Shown one piece after another: positions 40,545 through 50,246 of a DNA stretch of 64,000 nt. The position numbers and the translations under genes are program-made. This stretch comes from Bradyrhizobium sp. CCBAU 051011 (GTDB taxonomy: Bacteria; Pseudomonadota; Alphaproteobacteria; Rhizobiales; Xanthobacteraceae): the NCBI RefSeq assembly GCF_009930815.1, contig NZ_CP022222.1:3886501-3950500 (forward strand), given 5' to 3'. Each line of letters begins with the position of its first letter. The stretch's first letter is position 1. Under the pieces are notes generated by a model that had not been told where the DNA came from, searched no databases, and saw only the letters and a list, made by a program, of their open reading frames with translations.

Positions 40545-43391
40545 TTAACTTAGCGCTTCCGAAATCGCAGCATCGAGTGCGGCAAGGCCCGGTCCGAGAC
40601 TGCCCTTGAGGTGGACGCGCAGCGCGCGCCGGCCGCGTTCGGTCAGCACGTCGAAATCGCCGCGCGCCTGCGCCGCCTTGATGATGCCGAAACTCGCCTT
40701 CTGTCCGGGCACTGGCAGGTCCTCGGCGTCGTCGGCCGTGATCTGCAGGAACACGCCGCTGTCGGGGCCGCCCTTGTAGGCCTGCCCGGTCGAGTGCAGG
40801 AAGCGCGGGCCGAATTCGGCGCACGTCGCCAGCTGATGCGCGTCGCGCACCGCAAGCCGCATCTTCTGCAGCGAGCCGATCGTGCCCGGATTGCGCGCGA
40901 TGTAGGCGAGCAGGGCGACGTAGTCGCCGCTGTCCGCGCGCGAAAGCTGCGCTCTTATCCAGGAGCCGAGCGTGCCGTCGGCTCCGGCCTTGCGCAGCTC
41001 GGCTGCGTTGTGCTCGTCGGTATAGAGATCGGCCTCATCGGTCGAGACGACAGGCTTCTCCGCCGGCAGCGAACCGGTCTTTTCGAACGCGCCGGTCAGT
41101 TCGCGGGTTTTGATCTTGGCCGATTCCACGTCGGGCTGGTTGAACGGATTGATGCCGAGGATCGCGCCGGCCACGGCGGTCGCCATCTCGAACCGGAAAA
41201 ATTCCTGGCCGATATGGTCGATCGATTTCATGACGATGCGGGCCACGGGATGTCCGGCCGCCTCCAGGGCTTTGAGCCGGTCGTCATGCGAGGCGTCGTC
41301 CTCGCCTTCGGTCCTGATATCGATGAAGAAGCGGTCGTTGCCGTAAAGCGAGGGGGCACCGAGCGGCTCGCCGTCGATCGGAATCAGCCCCTTGCCCTCC
41401 TTGCCGGTGGATTCGGCAATCAGTTGCTCGGCCCAGGCGCCGAAATCGGCAACCTTCTCCGACGAGGTGATGGTCACCTTGTCACGGCCTTCGAGGCCGG
41501 CCAGACCCATCGCGAGCCCAAGCTGCACGCCCGGGTTCTCGTGCGGCGGCACATCGGCGCCGCAGGAGCGCACCATCGCCAGCGTATGCGCGATCAGGCT
41601 GCGAACGTCGATACCGGCGGCCGCCGCCGGCACCAGACCGAACGGCGACAGCACGGAATAGCGGCCGCCGATCGTGGGATCGCCGTGGAAGATGCGGGCA
41701 AAGCCCTGTTTGATCGCATTCTTCTCCAGCGACGAGCCGGGATCGGTGACGGCGACGAAGCGATGGCCGGCCTTGTCCTTGCCGACCGTGTTGGCGACGC
41801 GATCGAAGAAGTAATCCTTCATCACGTTCGGCTCGGTGGTGCCGCCGGATTTGCTGGAGACGATGAACAGCGTATGGGCAAGGTCGACCGTATCCTCCAT
41901 CGCGCGCACCTGCGCGGGATCGGTCGAATCCAGCACATGCAGCTTCGGAAAGCCGGACTTTTTGGCAAACGTCTCCGCCAGCACCTCCGGTCCGAGGCTC
42001 GATCCGCCCATGCCGAGCACCACGGCGTCGCTGAATTTCTGGCCCTTCACGCGCTCGGCAAAATCCTCGTAATTGACGACGTCGGCGGCCGCGGGGCTGT
42101 CCAGCCAGCCCAGCCATTTGTTCTCGTCGTCACCGGTCCAGACCGATTTGTCCTTCTGCCACAGCCTTCGGATTTTCGCCGATGCGCGCCAGTCCTCCGT
42201 GCTCTTCTCGACAGCCTTCTTGATGCCGTCGCCGAGCGCGAGTTGCTGGTGGTCGATGCCGCCACCGAGTGAAGCGGCGCGCTTGTTCGCGACCGCGCCA
42301 TAGAGCTTGTCGGCGGCATCCGCGAACAGCTTGACGCCGTCCCTGACCAGCTCGGCGGTGATATCGTCGAGCGAGATGCCGGATTTTTCGAGCTCTTCCA
42401 GCACGCGCTGGGCATCTTCGATATTTTCTTCCAGGCTGTCGCGCAGCTTGCCATGGTCGCGGAAGGCATCGAGCGTGGCCGGCGGCACGGTGTTGACGGT
42501 GTTGGGACCGATCAACTCCTCGACATACAGCACGTCGCTGTAGTCCTTGTTCTTGGTGCCCGTGGAGGCCCACAACAGCCGCTGCGGCTTGGCGCCCTTG
42601 GCGGCAAGCTTCTCCCAGCGCGGACCGGCGAACAGCCGCTTGTAGTCCTGATAGGCGAGCTTGGCGTTGGCGATGGCGACCTTGCCTTTCAGTGCGCTCA
42701 GCCGCTCCTTCTCACTGGGATCATTGGCCCTGGCGATCTTGTCGTCGAGCTGTTTGTCGACGGCGGAATCGATGCGGCTGACGAAGAAAGACGCGACACT
42801 GGCGACGTGAGAGGGATCGCCACCTTTGGCGACGTAGTTTTCAAGACCCGCGATATAGGCTTCCGCCACCTCGCGATAGACGTCTTGCGAGAACAACAGC
42901 GTGATGTTGATGCTGATGCCTTCGCCGATCAGATGCTTGATCGCGGGCAGGCCCTCCGGCGTCGCCGGCACCTTGACCATCAAATTCTGCCGCTTGACGT
43001 CCTTCCAGAGCCGCTCGGCCTCGGCAATCGTTCCCCTGGTATCCATCGCCAGATAGGGCGAGACCTCGAGGCTGACAAAACCGTCACCGCCGTTCAAACT
43101 GTCATAAACCGGTCGCAGCACGTCGGCGGCGTTCTGGATGTCCTCGATCGCCACCGCCTCGAACAGCTCGGCGACCGGGCGGTCGCCCGCCTTGAGGGCG
43201 TGGCCGATCGCGCCGTCATATTCGTCCGAACTGCCGATCGCCTTCTCGAAGATCGAGGGGTTCGACGTCACGCCCTTGACGCCGTCGGTATCGATCAGCG
43301 CCTTGAGGTCGCCCTTGGCGACGAAGCCGCGGGCGAGGAAGTCCAGCCAGACCGCCTGGCCATGGTTTTCGAGTGCTTTGACGGGATTCAT
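40545..43391 (-). CDS. Bifunctional transaldolase / glucose-6-phosphate isomerase
   Basis: This 948-residue fusion has transaldolase at about 1-370 and Pgi at about 385-948. The transaldolase part opens [17 protein letters not shown], has [14 protein letters not shown], and carries the Schiff-base lysine in [12 protein letters not shown] near residue 138. The Pgi part has [29 protein letters not shown] and the conserved sugar-phosphate loops. Joining these activities channels fructose 6-phosphate back to glucose 6-phosphate for Zwf. It is the first gene of the six-gene operon. Confidence 0.95.
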   Translation of the reverse strand: MNPVKALENHGQAVWLDFLARGFVAKGDLKALIDTDGVKGVTSNPSIFEKAIGSSDEYDGAIGHALKAGDRPVAELFEAVAIEDIQNAADVLRPVYDSLNGGDGFVSLEVSPYLAMDTRGTIAEAERLWKDVKRQNLMVKVPATPEGLPAIKHLIGEGISINITLLFSQDVYREVAEAYIAGLENYVAKGGDPSHVASVASFFVSRIDSAVDKQLDDKIARANDPSEKERLSALKGKVAIANAKLAYQDYKRLFAGPRWEKLAAKGAKPQRLLWASTGTKNKDYSDVLYVEELIGPNTVNTVPPATLDAFRDHGKLRDSLEENIEDAQRVLEELEKSGISLDDITAELVRDGVKLFADAADKLYGAVANKRAASLGGGIDHQQLALGDGIKKAVEKSTEDWRASAKIRRLWQKDKSVWTGDDENKWLGWLDSPAAADVVNYEDFAERVKGQKFSDAVVLGMGGSSLGPEVLAETFAKKSGFPKLHVLDSTDPAQVRAMEDTVDLAHTLFIVSSKSGGTTEPNVMKDYFFDRVANTVGKDKAGHRFVAVTDPGSSLEKNAIKQGFARIFHGDPTIGGRYSVLSPFGLVPAAAAGIDVRSLIAHTLAMVRSCGADVPPHENPGVQLGLAMGLAGLEGRDKVTITSSEKVADFGAWAEQLIAESTGKEGKGLIPIDGEPLGAPSLYGNDRFFIDIRTEGEDDASHDDRLKALEAAGHPVARIVMKSIDHIGQEFFRFEMATAVAGAILGINPFNQPDVESAKIKTRELTGAFEKTGSLPAEKPVVSTDEADLYTDEHNAAELRKAGADGTLGSWIRAQLSRADSGDYVALLAYIARNPGTIGSLQKMRLAVRDAHQLATCAEFGPRFLHSTGQAYKGGPDSGVFLQITADDAEDLPVPGQKASFGIIKAAQARGDFDVLTERGRRALRVHLKGSLGPGLAALDAAISEALS

Positions 43392-43633
43392 GGTGCCTGT
43401 TCTGTTCGATCGGTCGATTTCTGGGTTTCCGGCAGCTTTCGGGGGCAGGACCGGAAAGTCAATATTTGGTTGGGCTTGCGGCCGGATAGGAGAGGCTTCC
43501 CCGCGATATTAACGCCATTGGCACCGGTTCGATCCCGCAAAATGGCCGCTCTTGATACTGGCTGGCCGGTCGAACCTGTTTTCAGAATGGCGACACCAAC
43601 GGGCACAAGCACGAAGTTGTGAAGGAGCCTGTC

Positions 43634-43897
43634 ATGAGCCGTAGTTTTTCGTTTCCGGCCTGCCTCGTGCTTTTGTCTGGCCTGCTCGCCCTCGGCCCGG
43701 GCGCGGCGGAAGCCGCCGGCGTCGGCGTGAATTTGAGGGTTCATGCGCAAAACATTCCGCGGGCGGTTGCAGGGGGACACAGCCCGCATGTCGGCGTGGG
43801 AGCGGGCGCGCAGGCGCCATCGCGAGTGTATCCGAACACACGAGGCACTCAGCTCGATGGAGCGGGCGAAAGTGCGGCGACCAGACCGCTCAAATGA
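43634..43897 (+). CDS. Small secreted protein of unknown function
   Basis: The ATG at 43634 has a clear AAGGAG ribosome site six bases upstream. The 87-residue product has a Sec signal peptide (hydrophobic run FPACLVLLSGLLALG, likely cleavage after AEA near residue 29) and a mature part of about 58 residues rich in glycine, alanine and valine with no cysteines. I recognise no family. It lies alone, divergent from tal::pgi. Confidence 0.6.
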   Translation: MSRSFSFPACLVLLSGLLALGPGAAEAAGVGVNLRVHAQNIPRAVAGGHSPHVGVGAGAQAPSRVYPNTRGTQLDGAGESAATRPLK

Positions 43898-43935
43898 GCG
43901 GTCGATGTGAAACATTCACGTCAATCGGCAACGCC

Positions 43936-44161
43936 TCACGGTCGCAGATAAAGATAGCCTAGCGACTGCAACTCGGCGATCCGCACCGGCAAGATGATTC
44001 TAGATGTTGCCCAGCACGAAGCTCACCTTGTCGAGATCGTTGAGGTGATAAACCACCTTCAATTTTGTCGAAGACGCTTCGGCAGCGGCGTTTGCGCGAG
44101 AGGCGGCAAAGACTGCAGTGAGCGCCGAAACCGCGCCCCACAGCATATTGCGTCGATGCAT
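43936..44161 (-). pseudogene. DsrE-family periplasmic protein gene, broken by a stop and an internal deletion
   Basis: The reading frame from ATG 44161 encodes an RR-containing export signal (MHRRNMLWGAVSALTAVFAA) and the start of a DsrE domain (KVVYHLNDLDKVSFVLGNI), then hits TAG at 44000-44002. The usual next residue is Q (CAG). Beyond it the frame gives NHLAG, then a shifted frame resumes as VRIAELQSLGYLYLRP and TGA, which looks like the C-terminus of the same family. So the middle (roughly 70-80 codons) is missing. At most a 53-residue fragment would be made. Confidence 0.7.
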
Positions 44162-44247
44162 AACGTCCTTCCAGCCCAACATGACGTCGTTCCAGCCTAA
44201 GCGGTGTGGTTCACAAACCTAAGTAGGTGGTTCACCAACTTATGTAG
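44160..44247. repeat. Two adjacent pairs of imperfect 21-bp tandem repeats
   Basis: Pair one: 44160-44180 and 44181-44201 (ATAACGTCCTTCCAGCCCAA and ATGACGTCGTTCCAGCCTAA, each plus one base), 17 of 21 identical. Pair two: 44206-44226 and 44227-44247 (GTGGTTCACAAACCTAAGTA and GTGGTTCACCAACTTATGTA, each plus G), 18 of 21 identical. They lie over the start and upstream region of the DsrE remnant, so they duplicate its ribosome site and ATG and may include regulator sites. Confidence 0.75.
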
Positions 44248-44253
44248 AGTGGC

Positions 44254-44859
44254 TCACTTGTGCCTGAGTGCCGCAAGTTCTTTCCGATCGGTCACCAAGT
44301 CGGAGCATTCGTGCAGATCGGCGCGATCAACGCGGAAAATCTTGTCGTCGGAGCCGGCAACCAGATCGTCGCTGGCGTCTTCGTCGGCCTTGTTGCGCTC
44401 CCAGATCCTGATCCGCTCCAGCCGGATCAGCGCGGATCGCGCGTCTTTCATCGCCACCTCGATGCCGCCGCCTTCGCAATCGACGCCGCAGCCGAGACGA
44501 ACTTCGCCGCCGCTGCTTTCGGCGACAATGTGACTGCAAGAGCCGCTGGAATCGAAATTGCCGGCGCGGTGGCGATACTTGAAGCCGAGGCGGAAGGAAT
44601 AGTTGACGATCTTGTCCTCCGGCGCCTCTTCGGCTGTCACCAGCAGCTTCATCGCGCTGACTTTCTGCTTGGGGTGCTGCGCCAGATGGCTGGCGTCATA
44701 ACGACGCACGAAGCAGGCATAGCTCTTGTGGCTGAGCGGTCCGCTGAACATCTTGATGTCGAAGGTGGCGGCTTTCGCCTTGTCGACCGCCTCCTGGGCG
44801 TGACAGACATTGGCTCCGACGAGAGAGGCAACGACGGCGACGAACCAGACGAATTTCAT
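44254..44859 (-). CDS. Secreted protein of unknown function
   Basis: The 201-residue product starts with a Sec signal peptide (MKFVWFVAVVASLVGANVCH, likely cut near AQ at residues 21-22). The mature domain has five cysteines, three of them in SGSCSHIVAESS and LGCGVDCEGG. The last 50 residues are charged (WERNKADEDASDDLVAGSD). I recognise no named family; it looks like a periplasmic protein. It is transcribed toward the DsrE remnant, possibly as one unit. Confidence 0.7.
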   Translation of the reverse strand: MKFVWFVAVVASLVGANVCHAQEAVDKAKAATFDIKMFSGPLSHKSYACFVRRYDASHLAQHPKQKVSAMKLLVTAEEAPEDKIVNYSFRLGFKYRHRAGNFDSSGSCSHIVAESSGGEVRLGCGVDCEGGGIEVAMKDARSALIRLERIRIWERNKADEDASDDLVAGSDDKIFRVDRADLHECSDLVTDRKELAALRHK

Positions 44860-45359
44860 GGCAGACTCGGATTAAACGCGCGGCACCGTACTTTAGTTGC
44901 AGGTGGCACGGGGCGCGTTCAGCGCCTGACCCGCGAAATGAACGGGTGTTAATCTTGCCCCTTTGGCGACCGGTCGGCCTGCCGAAGGTGGCAAAAGGCC
45001 ACCGTTCTCGCACCTTTGGGCCGCCCGGAATCCGGATTTTCTCCGCTTTGCTGCTTCAGACTGCCAAAGCCGTCGCCGAATCGAGCAGTGCAGTGGGCAG
45101 AATCGTTAAAAAACCCTTACCGCCCGCTCGGTATTAGCCCGGTGCAAAATGTTGCCGCGCGGATACAACGGGAGCGAAATGGCACCGTATCTTTACGAGG
45201 CTAAGCCGCTTAGCACGACTATTGCATTGCATTGTGATCTGGCTCGCGTGTCCAATCAGTGCAGGTGCTTATTGTGATTCGCGACGGAAGCTACGACGCT
45301 CCGGCACTGGAACCCGACGGTGCGTCCGGCATTTACAGGTGACCATGGAGAGACGGATC
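44860..45359. other. 500-bp intergenic region upstream of prkA
   Basis: There is no convincing ORF. It contains a small perfect hairpin (GGTGGC-AAAAG-GCCACC, 44987-45003) without a T-tract, and TTAA-N7-TTAC at 45106-45120, one base from the CtrA consensus TTAA-N7-TTAA. The length suggests a long leader or several promoters for the prkA operon. Confidence 0.5.
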
Positions 45360-47303
45360 ATGTACAACGATTCTCTGTTCAATGCTTTCGCCCGGTCCTT
45401 CGAAGCTAGAAGCCAGACCGATATGTCGATGGCGGAATATCTGGAGTCGTGTCGAAACGATCCGATGCGATATGCCAACGCTGCAGAGCGACTACTAGCT
45501 GCGATCGGCGAGCCTCAGATGATTGACACGGCCAAGGACCCTCGCCTTGGCCGTATCTTTTTGAATCGCACGATGCGGCTCTATCCGGCCTTCGCGGGCT
45601 TCTACGGCATGGAAGACACGATCGAGCGCATCGTCGGATTCTTCCGCCACGCAGCTCAAGGTCTCGAAGAGCGCAAGCAGATCCTCTATCTGCTCGGTCC
45701 CGTCGGCGGCGGAAAGTCGTCGCTCGCCGAGCGCCTCAAGTCGTTGATGGAAGTACATCCCATCTACGTGTTGAAGGCCGGCGATGAACTGAGCCCCGTG
45801 TTCGAAAGTCCGCTCGGCTTGTTCGATCCGGAATCGCTCGGGCCGATGCTCGAGGAGAAGTACGGCATTCCACGCCGTCGCCTCACCGGTCTGATGAGCC
45901 CGTGGTGCTACAAGCGCCTCGAAGCGTTCGGCGGTGACATCTCGCAATTCCGCGTCGCCAAGATCCAGCCGTCGCGGCTGCGCCAGATCGCGATCGCAAA
46001 GACCGAGCCCGGCGACGAAAACAACCAGGATATCTCGTCACTGGTCGGCAAGGTCGACATCCGCAAGCTGGAGACTTACGCCCAGAACGATCCCGACGCC
46101 TACAGCTATTCGGGCGGCCTCAATCGCGCCAACCAGGGCATTCTCGAATTCGTCGAAATGTTCAAGGCGCCGATCAAGATGCTGCATCCGCTGCTGACGG
46201 CGACGCAGGAAGGTAACTATATCGGCACCGAGAATATCGGCGCGATCCCGTTCACCGGCGTCATTCTCGCCCACTCCAATGAGGCCGAGTGGCAAAGCTT
46301 CAAGACCAACAAGAACAACGAAGCTTTCATCGACCGCATCTGCGTCATCAAGGTGCCGTACGTCCTGCGTGTCACCGAGGAGCAGAAGATCTACGAGAAA
46401 CTGATCCAGGGCTCCGAACTGGCCAACGCACCGTGCGCTCCGGCCACGCTGGAAACGATGGCGCGCTTCTCGGTGATGTCGCGGTTGCGCAGGCACGAGA
46501 ATTCGACCGTGTTCGCCAAGATGCGGATCTACGACGGTGAGAGCCTGAAGGAATCCGATCCGAAGGCGCGCAGCGTTCAGGAATACAGGGATGCCGCCGG
46601 CGTCGATGAAGGCATGGACGGCGTTTCGACCCGCTTCGCGTTCAAGGTCCTCGCCGCGACCTTCAACCACGACACCAACGAGGTCGGCGCCGACGCGGTC
46701 CATCTGATGTACACGCTGGAGCAGGCGATCCGGCGCGAGCAGCTTCCCGACGAGGTCGAGAAGCGCTACCTCGAGTTCATCAAGGCCGAACTGGCGCCGC
46801 GCTACGCCGAGTTCATCGGGCACGAGATCCAGAAGGCGTATCTCGAATCCTATTCGGACTACGGACAGAACCTGTTCGATCGCTATGTCGACTATGCCGA
46901 CGCCTGGATCGAGGATCAGGATTTCAAGGATCCCGACACTGGACAACTGCTCGATCGCGAACTGCTCAATCAGGAGCTGACCAAGATTGAGAAGCCGGCG
47001 GGTATCGCCAATCCGAAGGACTTCCGCAACGAGGTGGTCAAGTTCTCGCTGCGCTCGCGCGCCCAGAACAGCGGCAAGAACCCGACCTGGACCAGCTACG
47101 AGAAGATTCGCGAAGTGATCGAAAAGCGGATATTCTCCCAGGTCGAGGACCTGCTTCCCGTGATCTCGTTCGGCTCGAAGAAGGACGGCGAGACCGAAAA
47201 GAAGCATGGCGAGTTCGTCGCGCGCATGGTCGAGCGAGGCTATACCGAGCGGCAAGTCCGCAGGTTGGTCGAGTGGTACATGCGCGTAAAACAGGCAGGC
47301 TGA
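45360..47303 (+). CDS. prkA: PrkA family serine protein kinase (YeaG)
   Basis: This 647-residue protein has an AAA-type N-terminal domain with Walker A GPVGGGKSS near residues 113-121, and a C-terminal PrkA kinase-like domain. Members are made under starvation and stress, and in E. coli YeaG acts with YeaH. The ATG at 45360 (MYNDSLFNAFARSFEARS) follows GGAGAG at a good distance and gives the usual family length; the frame is open further upstream but looks non-coding. It leads the three-gene operon with DUF444 and SpoVR, an arrangement widely conserved in proteobacteria. Confidence 0.95.
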   Translation: MYNDSLFNAFARSFEARSQTDMSMAEYLESCRNDPMRYANAAERLLAAIGEPQMIDTAKDPRLGRIFLNRTMRLYPAFAGFYGMEDTIERIVGFFRHAAQGLEERKQILYLLGPVGGGKSSLAERLKSLMEVHPIYVLKAGDELSPVFESPLGLFDPESLGPMLEEKYGIPRRRLTGLMSPWCYKRLEAFGGDISQFRVAKIQPSRLRQIAIAKTEPGDENNQDISSLVGKVDIRKLETYAQNDPDAYSYSGGLNRANQGILEFVEMFKAPIKMLHPLLTATQEGNYIGTENIGAIPFTGVILAHSNEAEWQSFKTNKNNEAFIDRICVIKVPYVLRVTEEQKIYEKLIQGSELANAPCAPATLETMARFSVMSRLRRHENSTVFAKMRIYDGESLKESDPKARSVQEYRDAAGVDEGMDGVSTRFAFKVLAATFNHDTNEVGADAVHLMYTLEQAIRREQLPDEVEKRYLEFIKAELAPRYAEFIGHEIQKAYLESYSDYGQNLFDRYVDYADAWIEDQDFKDPDTGQLLDRELLNQELTKIEKPAGIANPKDFRNEVVKFSLRSRAQNSGKNPTWTSYEKIREVIEKRIFSQVEDLLPVISFGSKKDGETEKKHGEFVARMVERGYTERQVRRLVEWYMRVKQAG

Positions 47304-47316
47304 GGCGGATGAGACC

Positions 47317-48594
47317 GTGGCCATTCACATCGTCGACCGGCGCCTGAATCCGGGTAGCAAGAGTCTGGAGAATCGCCAGCGCTTTCTGCGTCGAGCGAAG
47401 GCGCTGGTTCAAGGGGCGGTGAAGAAGTCGTCGCAGGAACGGGACATCAAGGATGTCCTGGAAGGCGGCGAGGTCAGCGTCCCGATCGATGGCATGGACG
47501 AGCCGCGCTTCCGCCGCGAGGGCGGCACGCGCGACATGGTGCTGCCTGGAAACAAGAAGTTCGTCGAAGGCGACATGCTGCCGCGGCCGAACCAGAGCGG
47601 CGGCAAGGGCAGGGGTGCGGGCGAGGGCGACAGCGAGGATACGTTCCGCTTCGTTCTCAGCCGCGACGAGTTTGTCGACCTGTTCCTCGATGACCTCGAA
47701 TTGCCCGATCTCGCCAAGCGAAAGCTGGCCGAGGTCGAGTGCGAGGGCATTCGCCGGGCGGGTTACTCCACATCCGGGTCGCCCGCCAATATTTCGGTCA
47801 GCCGAACGGTAAGCCGTGCTTTGGCGCGTCGCGTCGCCCTGCGGCGGCCGCGGCCGGAGGAGCTGGCGGCCCTTGAAGCGGAGCTTGAGGATTGCAGCGA
47901 GGCGCGCCGCGCCGAGCTTTTGGCTGAGATCGAGGCCCTGAAGGCAAAGATCAAACGCATCCCGTTCATCGATCCGATCGACATCCGCTACCGCCGTTTC
48001 GAGACGGTGCCGAAACCGGTGGCCCAGGCCGTGATGTTCTGCCTGATGGACGTCTCCGGTTCGATGACCGAGCACATGAAGGATCTCGCCAAGCGCTTCT
48101 ACATGCTGCTCTATGTGTTCCTGAAGCGGCGTTATCGCCATGTCGAGATCGTTTTCATCCGGCACACCGACCGGGCCGAAGAGGTCGACGAGCAGACGTT
48201 CTTTTACGGGCCGGCCTCCGGCGGCACGCTGGTGTCGAGCGCATTGCAGGCGATGCACGACATCGTGCGGACGCGCTTCCGGCCGGAAGACTGGAACATT
48301 TATGCCGCGCAGGCTTCCGACGGCGACAATTCCTACGCGGACGGCGAGGTTGCGAGCCGGCTTCTGACGGACAAGATTCTGCCGGTCAGCCAGTTCTTTG
48401 CCTATCTGGAGGTCGGCCAGGAAAACGGCCTGAGCTACGAAATGCCCAATTCGGCGCTCTGGACCCTTTACGAGGGCCTGCGCGCGAATGGCGCACCGCT
48501 GTCGATGCGCAAGGTCAACGAGCGCAGCGAGATCTTCCCGGTGTTTCACGATCTCTTCCAGCGCCGTAGCCAGCAGGAAAGGAACGCGTCATGA
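47317..48594 (+). CDS. DUF444 family protein (YeaH/YhbH)
   Basis: This 425-residue protein starts with GTG 13 bp after prkA. A basic N-terminus (IVDRRLNPGSKSLENRQRFL) and a glycine-rich linker (GGKGRGAGEGD, near residue 95) lead to a von Willebrand A-like domain with the MIDAS motif LMDVSGSMTEHM near residue 245 and YGPASGGTLVSSAL. Members partner with PrkA in stress signalling. The stop overlaps the spoVR ATG by four bases. Confidence 0.93.
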   Translation: MAIHIVDRRLNPGSKSLENRQRFLRRAKALVQGAVKKSSQERDIKDVLEGGEVSVPIDGMDEPRFRREGGTRDMVLPGNKKFVEGDMLPRPNQSGGKGRGAGEGDSEDTFRFVLSRDEFVDLFLDDLELPDLAKRKLAEVECEGIRRAGYSTSGSPANISVSRTVSRALARRVALRRPRPEELAALEAELEDCSEARRAELLAEIEALKAKIKRIPFIDPIDIRYRRFETVPKPVAQAVMFCLMDVSGSMTEHMKDLAKRFYMLLYVFLKRRYRHVEIVFIRHTDRAEEVDEQTFFYGPASGGTLVSSALQAMHDIVRTRFRPEDWNIYAAQASDGDNSYADGEVASRLLTDKILPVSQFFAYLEVGQENGLSYEMPNSALWTLYEGLRANGAPLSMRKVNERSEIFPVFHDLFQRRSQQERNAS

Positions 48595-50135
48595 CCGCGG
48601 CCGACCAGTTGCTGTTTCAGGGCGCCGACTGGGATTTCCGGACGCTGCAGAAGATCTGCGACGCCTGCGAGCAGGTTGCGTGCAATGAATTGGGGCTCGA
48701 TGTCTACCCCAACCAGATCGAGGTCATTACCGCCGAGCAGATGCTGGATGCATATTCATCGGTCGGCATGCCGCTGTTCTACAAGCATTGGTCGTTCGGC
48801 AAGCATTTTGCCTTTCAGGAAGCATCCTATCGCAAGGGGCTGATGGGGCTGGCCTACGAGATCGTCATCAACTCGTCGCCGTGCATTTCCTACCTGATGG
48901 AGGAAAACACCGCGACGATGCAGACGCTCGTCATCGCGCATGCCGCCTTTGGCCACAATCATTTCTTCAAGAACAACTATCTGTTCAAGCAATGGACGGA
49001 TGCCGACGGCATTCTCGATTATCTCGAATTCGCCAAGCGCTACGTAGCGCATTGCGAGGAACGCCACGGCCGGCAGGCGGTCGAGCACACGCTCGATGCC
49101 GCGCACGCCTTGATGTCGCACGGCATCGATCGCTATCCCGGCAAGAAGAGTCTCGATCTACGCGCCGAGGAAAAACGGGCGGGCAGGCGCCGTGCCCATG
49201 AGGAGGCCGCATTCAACGATTTGTGGCGCACCGTTCCGGGCGGCAAGGTGAAGAGCGACGCCGTACTGGATGTCGAGCGCCGCCGCCAGATGCTCGGCCT
49301 ACCGCAGGAAAACCTGCTGTATTTTCTTGAGAAGACCGCGCCACGCCTGCGCCCCTGGCAACGCGAATTGCTGCGGATCGTGCGGCACATCGCGCAATAT
49401 TTCTATCCGCAGAGCCAGACCAAGGTAATGAACGAGGGCACGGCGACCTACGTTCACTATCGCATCATGAGCCGGCTGCATCAGCAGGGACGGCTGACGG
49501 ACGGCAATTTCCTCGAATTCCTGCAGTCGCACACCAACGTGGTGTTCCAGCCCGAATTCGACGATCCGCGCTATTCCGGCTTCAACCCGTATGCGCTGGG
49601 ATTTGCGATGATGCAGGACATCGAACGCATCGTCACCGATCCGGATGCCGAGGATCGCGAGTGGTTCCCGGATATCGCCGGCAAGGGCGATGCCATGGGC
49701 GTGCTGCGCGACATCTGGGCCAATTATCGCGATGAAAGCTTCATCAGCCAGTTCATGAGCCCGCGGCTGATGCGGCACTTCCGCCTGTTCCACCTGCATG
49801 ACGATCCGGAGGAGCGCGCCGGCATCCTGGTCGACGCCATCCACAACGAGCGCGGCTACCGCCGGCTGCGGCGCGAGCTGGCACGGCAGTACGACGTCGG
49901 CTTCATCGATCCGAATATCGAAGTCGTCGATGTCGACCTTGCCGGCGATCGTCGGCTGATGTTGCGCCACACCGTGGTGAAGGGCGCCCAGCTCACCGAG
50001 ACCGATACCAAGCGTGTGCTGCAGCACCTCGCCGATCTCTGGAGCTACGACGTGTCGCTCGTCGAGAGCGACGCGTCCGGCACGGTCCTGAAGGAGTACG
50101 TCGCGCACCCGCGGAACATCGCGGCGGCCGCGTAG
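48591..50135 (+). CDS. SpoVR family protein
   Basis: This 514-residue protein matches the SpoVR/YcgB family along its length: GLDVYPNQIEVITAEQMLDA, YKHWSFGKHF, ISYLMEENTATMQTLVIAHA, QTKVMNEGTATYVHYRIM and FNPYALGFAMMQDIERI. Its histidine- and glutamate-rich motifs (HAAFGHNHFF, NEGTATYVHY) look like metal ligands, but no reaction is established. It is the third gene of the prkA operon, coupled to DUF444 through an ATGA overlap. Confidence 0.95.
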   Translation: MTAADQLLFQGADWDFRTLQKICDACEQVACNELGLDVYPNQIEVITAEQMLDAYSSVGMPLFYKHWSFGKHFAFQEASYRKGLMGLAYEIVINSSPCISYLMEENTATMQTLVIAHAAFGHNHFFKNNYLFKQWTDADGILDYLEFAKRYVAHCEERHGRQAVEHTLDAAHALMSHGIDRYPGKKSLDLRAEEKRAGRRRAHEEAAFNDLWRTVPGGKVKSDAVLDVERRRQMLGLPQENLLYFLEKTAPRLRPWQRELLRIVRHIAQYFYPQSQTKVMNEGTATYVHYRIMSRLHQQGRLTDGNFLEFLQSHTNVVFQPEFDDPRYSGFNPYALGFAMMQDIERIVTDPDAEDREWFPDIAGKGDAMGVLRDIWANYRDESFISQFMSPRLMRHFRLFHLHDDPEERAGILVDAIHNERGYRRLRRELARQYDVGFIDPNIEVVDVDLAGDRRLMLRHTVVKGAQLTETDTKRVLQHLADLWSYDVSLVESDASGTVLKEYVAHPRNIAAAA

Positions 50136-50151
50136 CTATCCGCGGCAACAT

Positions 50152-50194
50152 AGAGCCCGGTTCTGATCAGAGCCGGGCTCTAGATTTTTGTTTT
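50152..50194 (+). terminator. Rho-independent terminator of the prkA-DUF444-spoVR operon
   Basis: AGAGCCCGGTTCTGA is followed directly by TCAGAGCCGGGCTCT, a 15-bp stem with one G-T wobble, then AGATTTTTGTTTT. It lies 17 bp after the spoVR stop. The stem is one end of an interspersed repeat. Confidence 0.75.
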
Positions 50195-50242
50195 GACGCG
50201 TTTTCTTGACGCGAACCGGGGTCCATGTCGCTCGAAAACGCT
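50152..50242 (-). repeat. Interspersed repeat (GCCGGTTCGCGTGAAGAAA type), third copy, inverted
   Basis: Read on the minus strand it goes AGCGTTTTCGAGCGACATGG, CCCCGGTTCGCGTCAAGAAA, ACGCGTCAAAACAAAA, then the hairpin described as a terminator. It matches 8652-8752 and 35865-35940. It ends 5 bp from the korB stop, so it fills the gap between two convergent operons. Confidence 0.8.
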
Positions 50243-50246
50243 AGGA

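Noticed and set aside
44875..44900. GCAAC-N17-CGTT upstream of the secreted protein gene at 44254-44859 as an EcfG promoter
   Set aside because: The -35 element is mismatched and the -10 lies only about 16 bp from the start codon.
45180..45197. TGGCAC at 45180 as a sigma-54 promoter for prkA
   Set aside because: The -12 element does not match TTGC at the required spacing.
45309..45333. GGAAC-N16-CATT upstream of prkA as a general-stress promoter
   Set aside because: The -10 element differs at a key position and would leave a very short leader. It is not strong enough to annotate.
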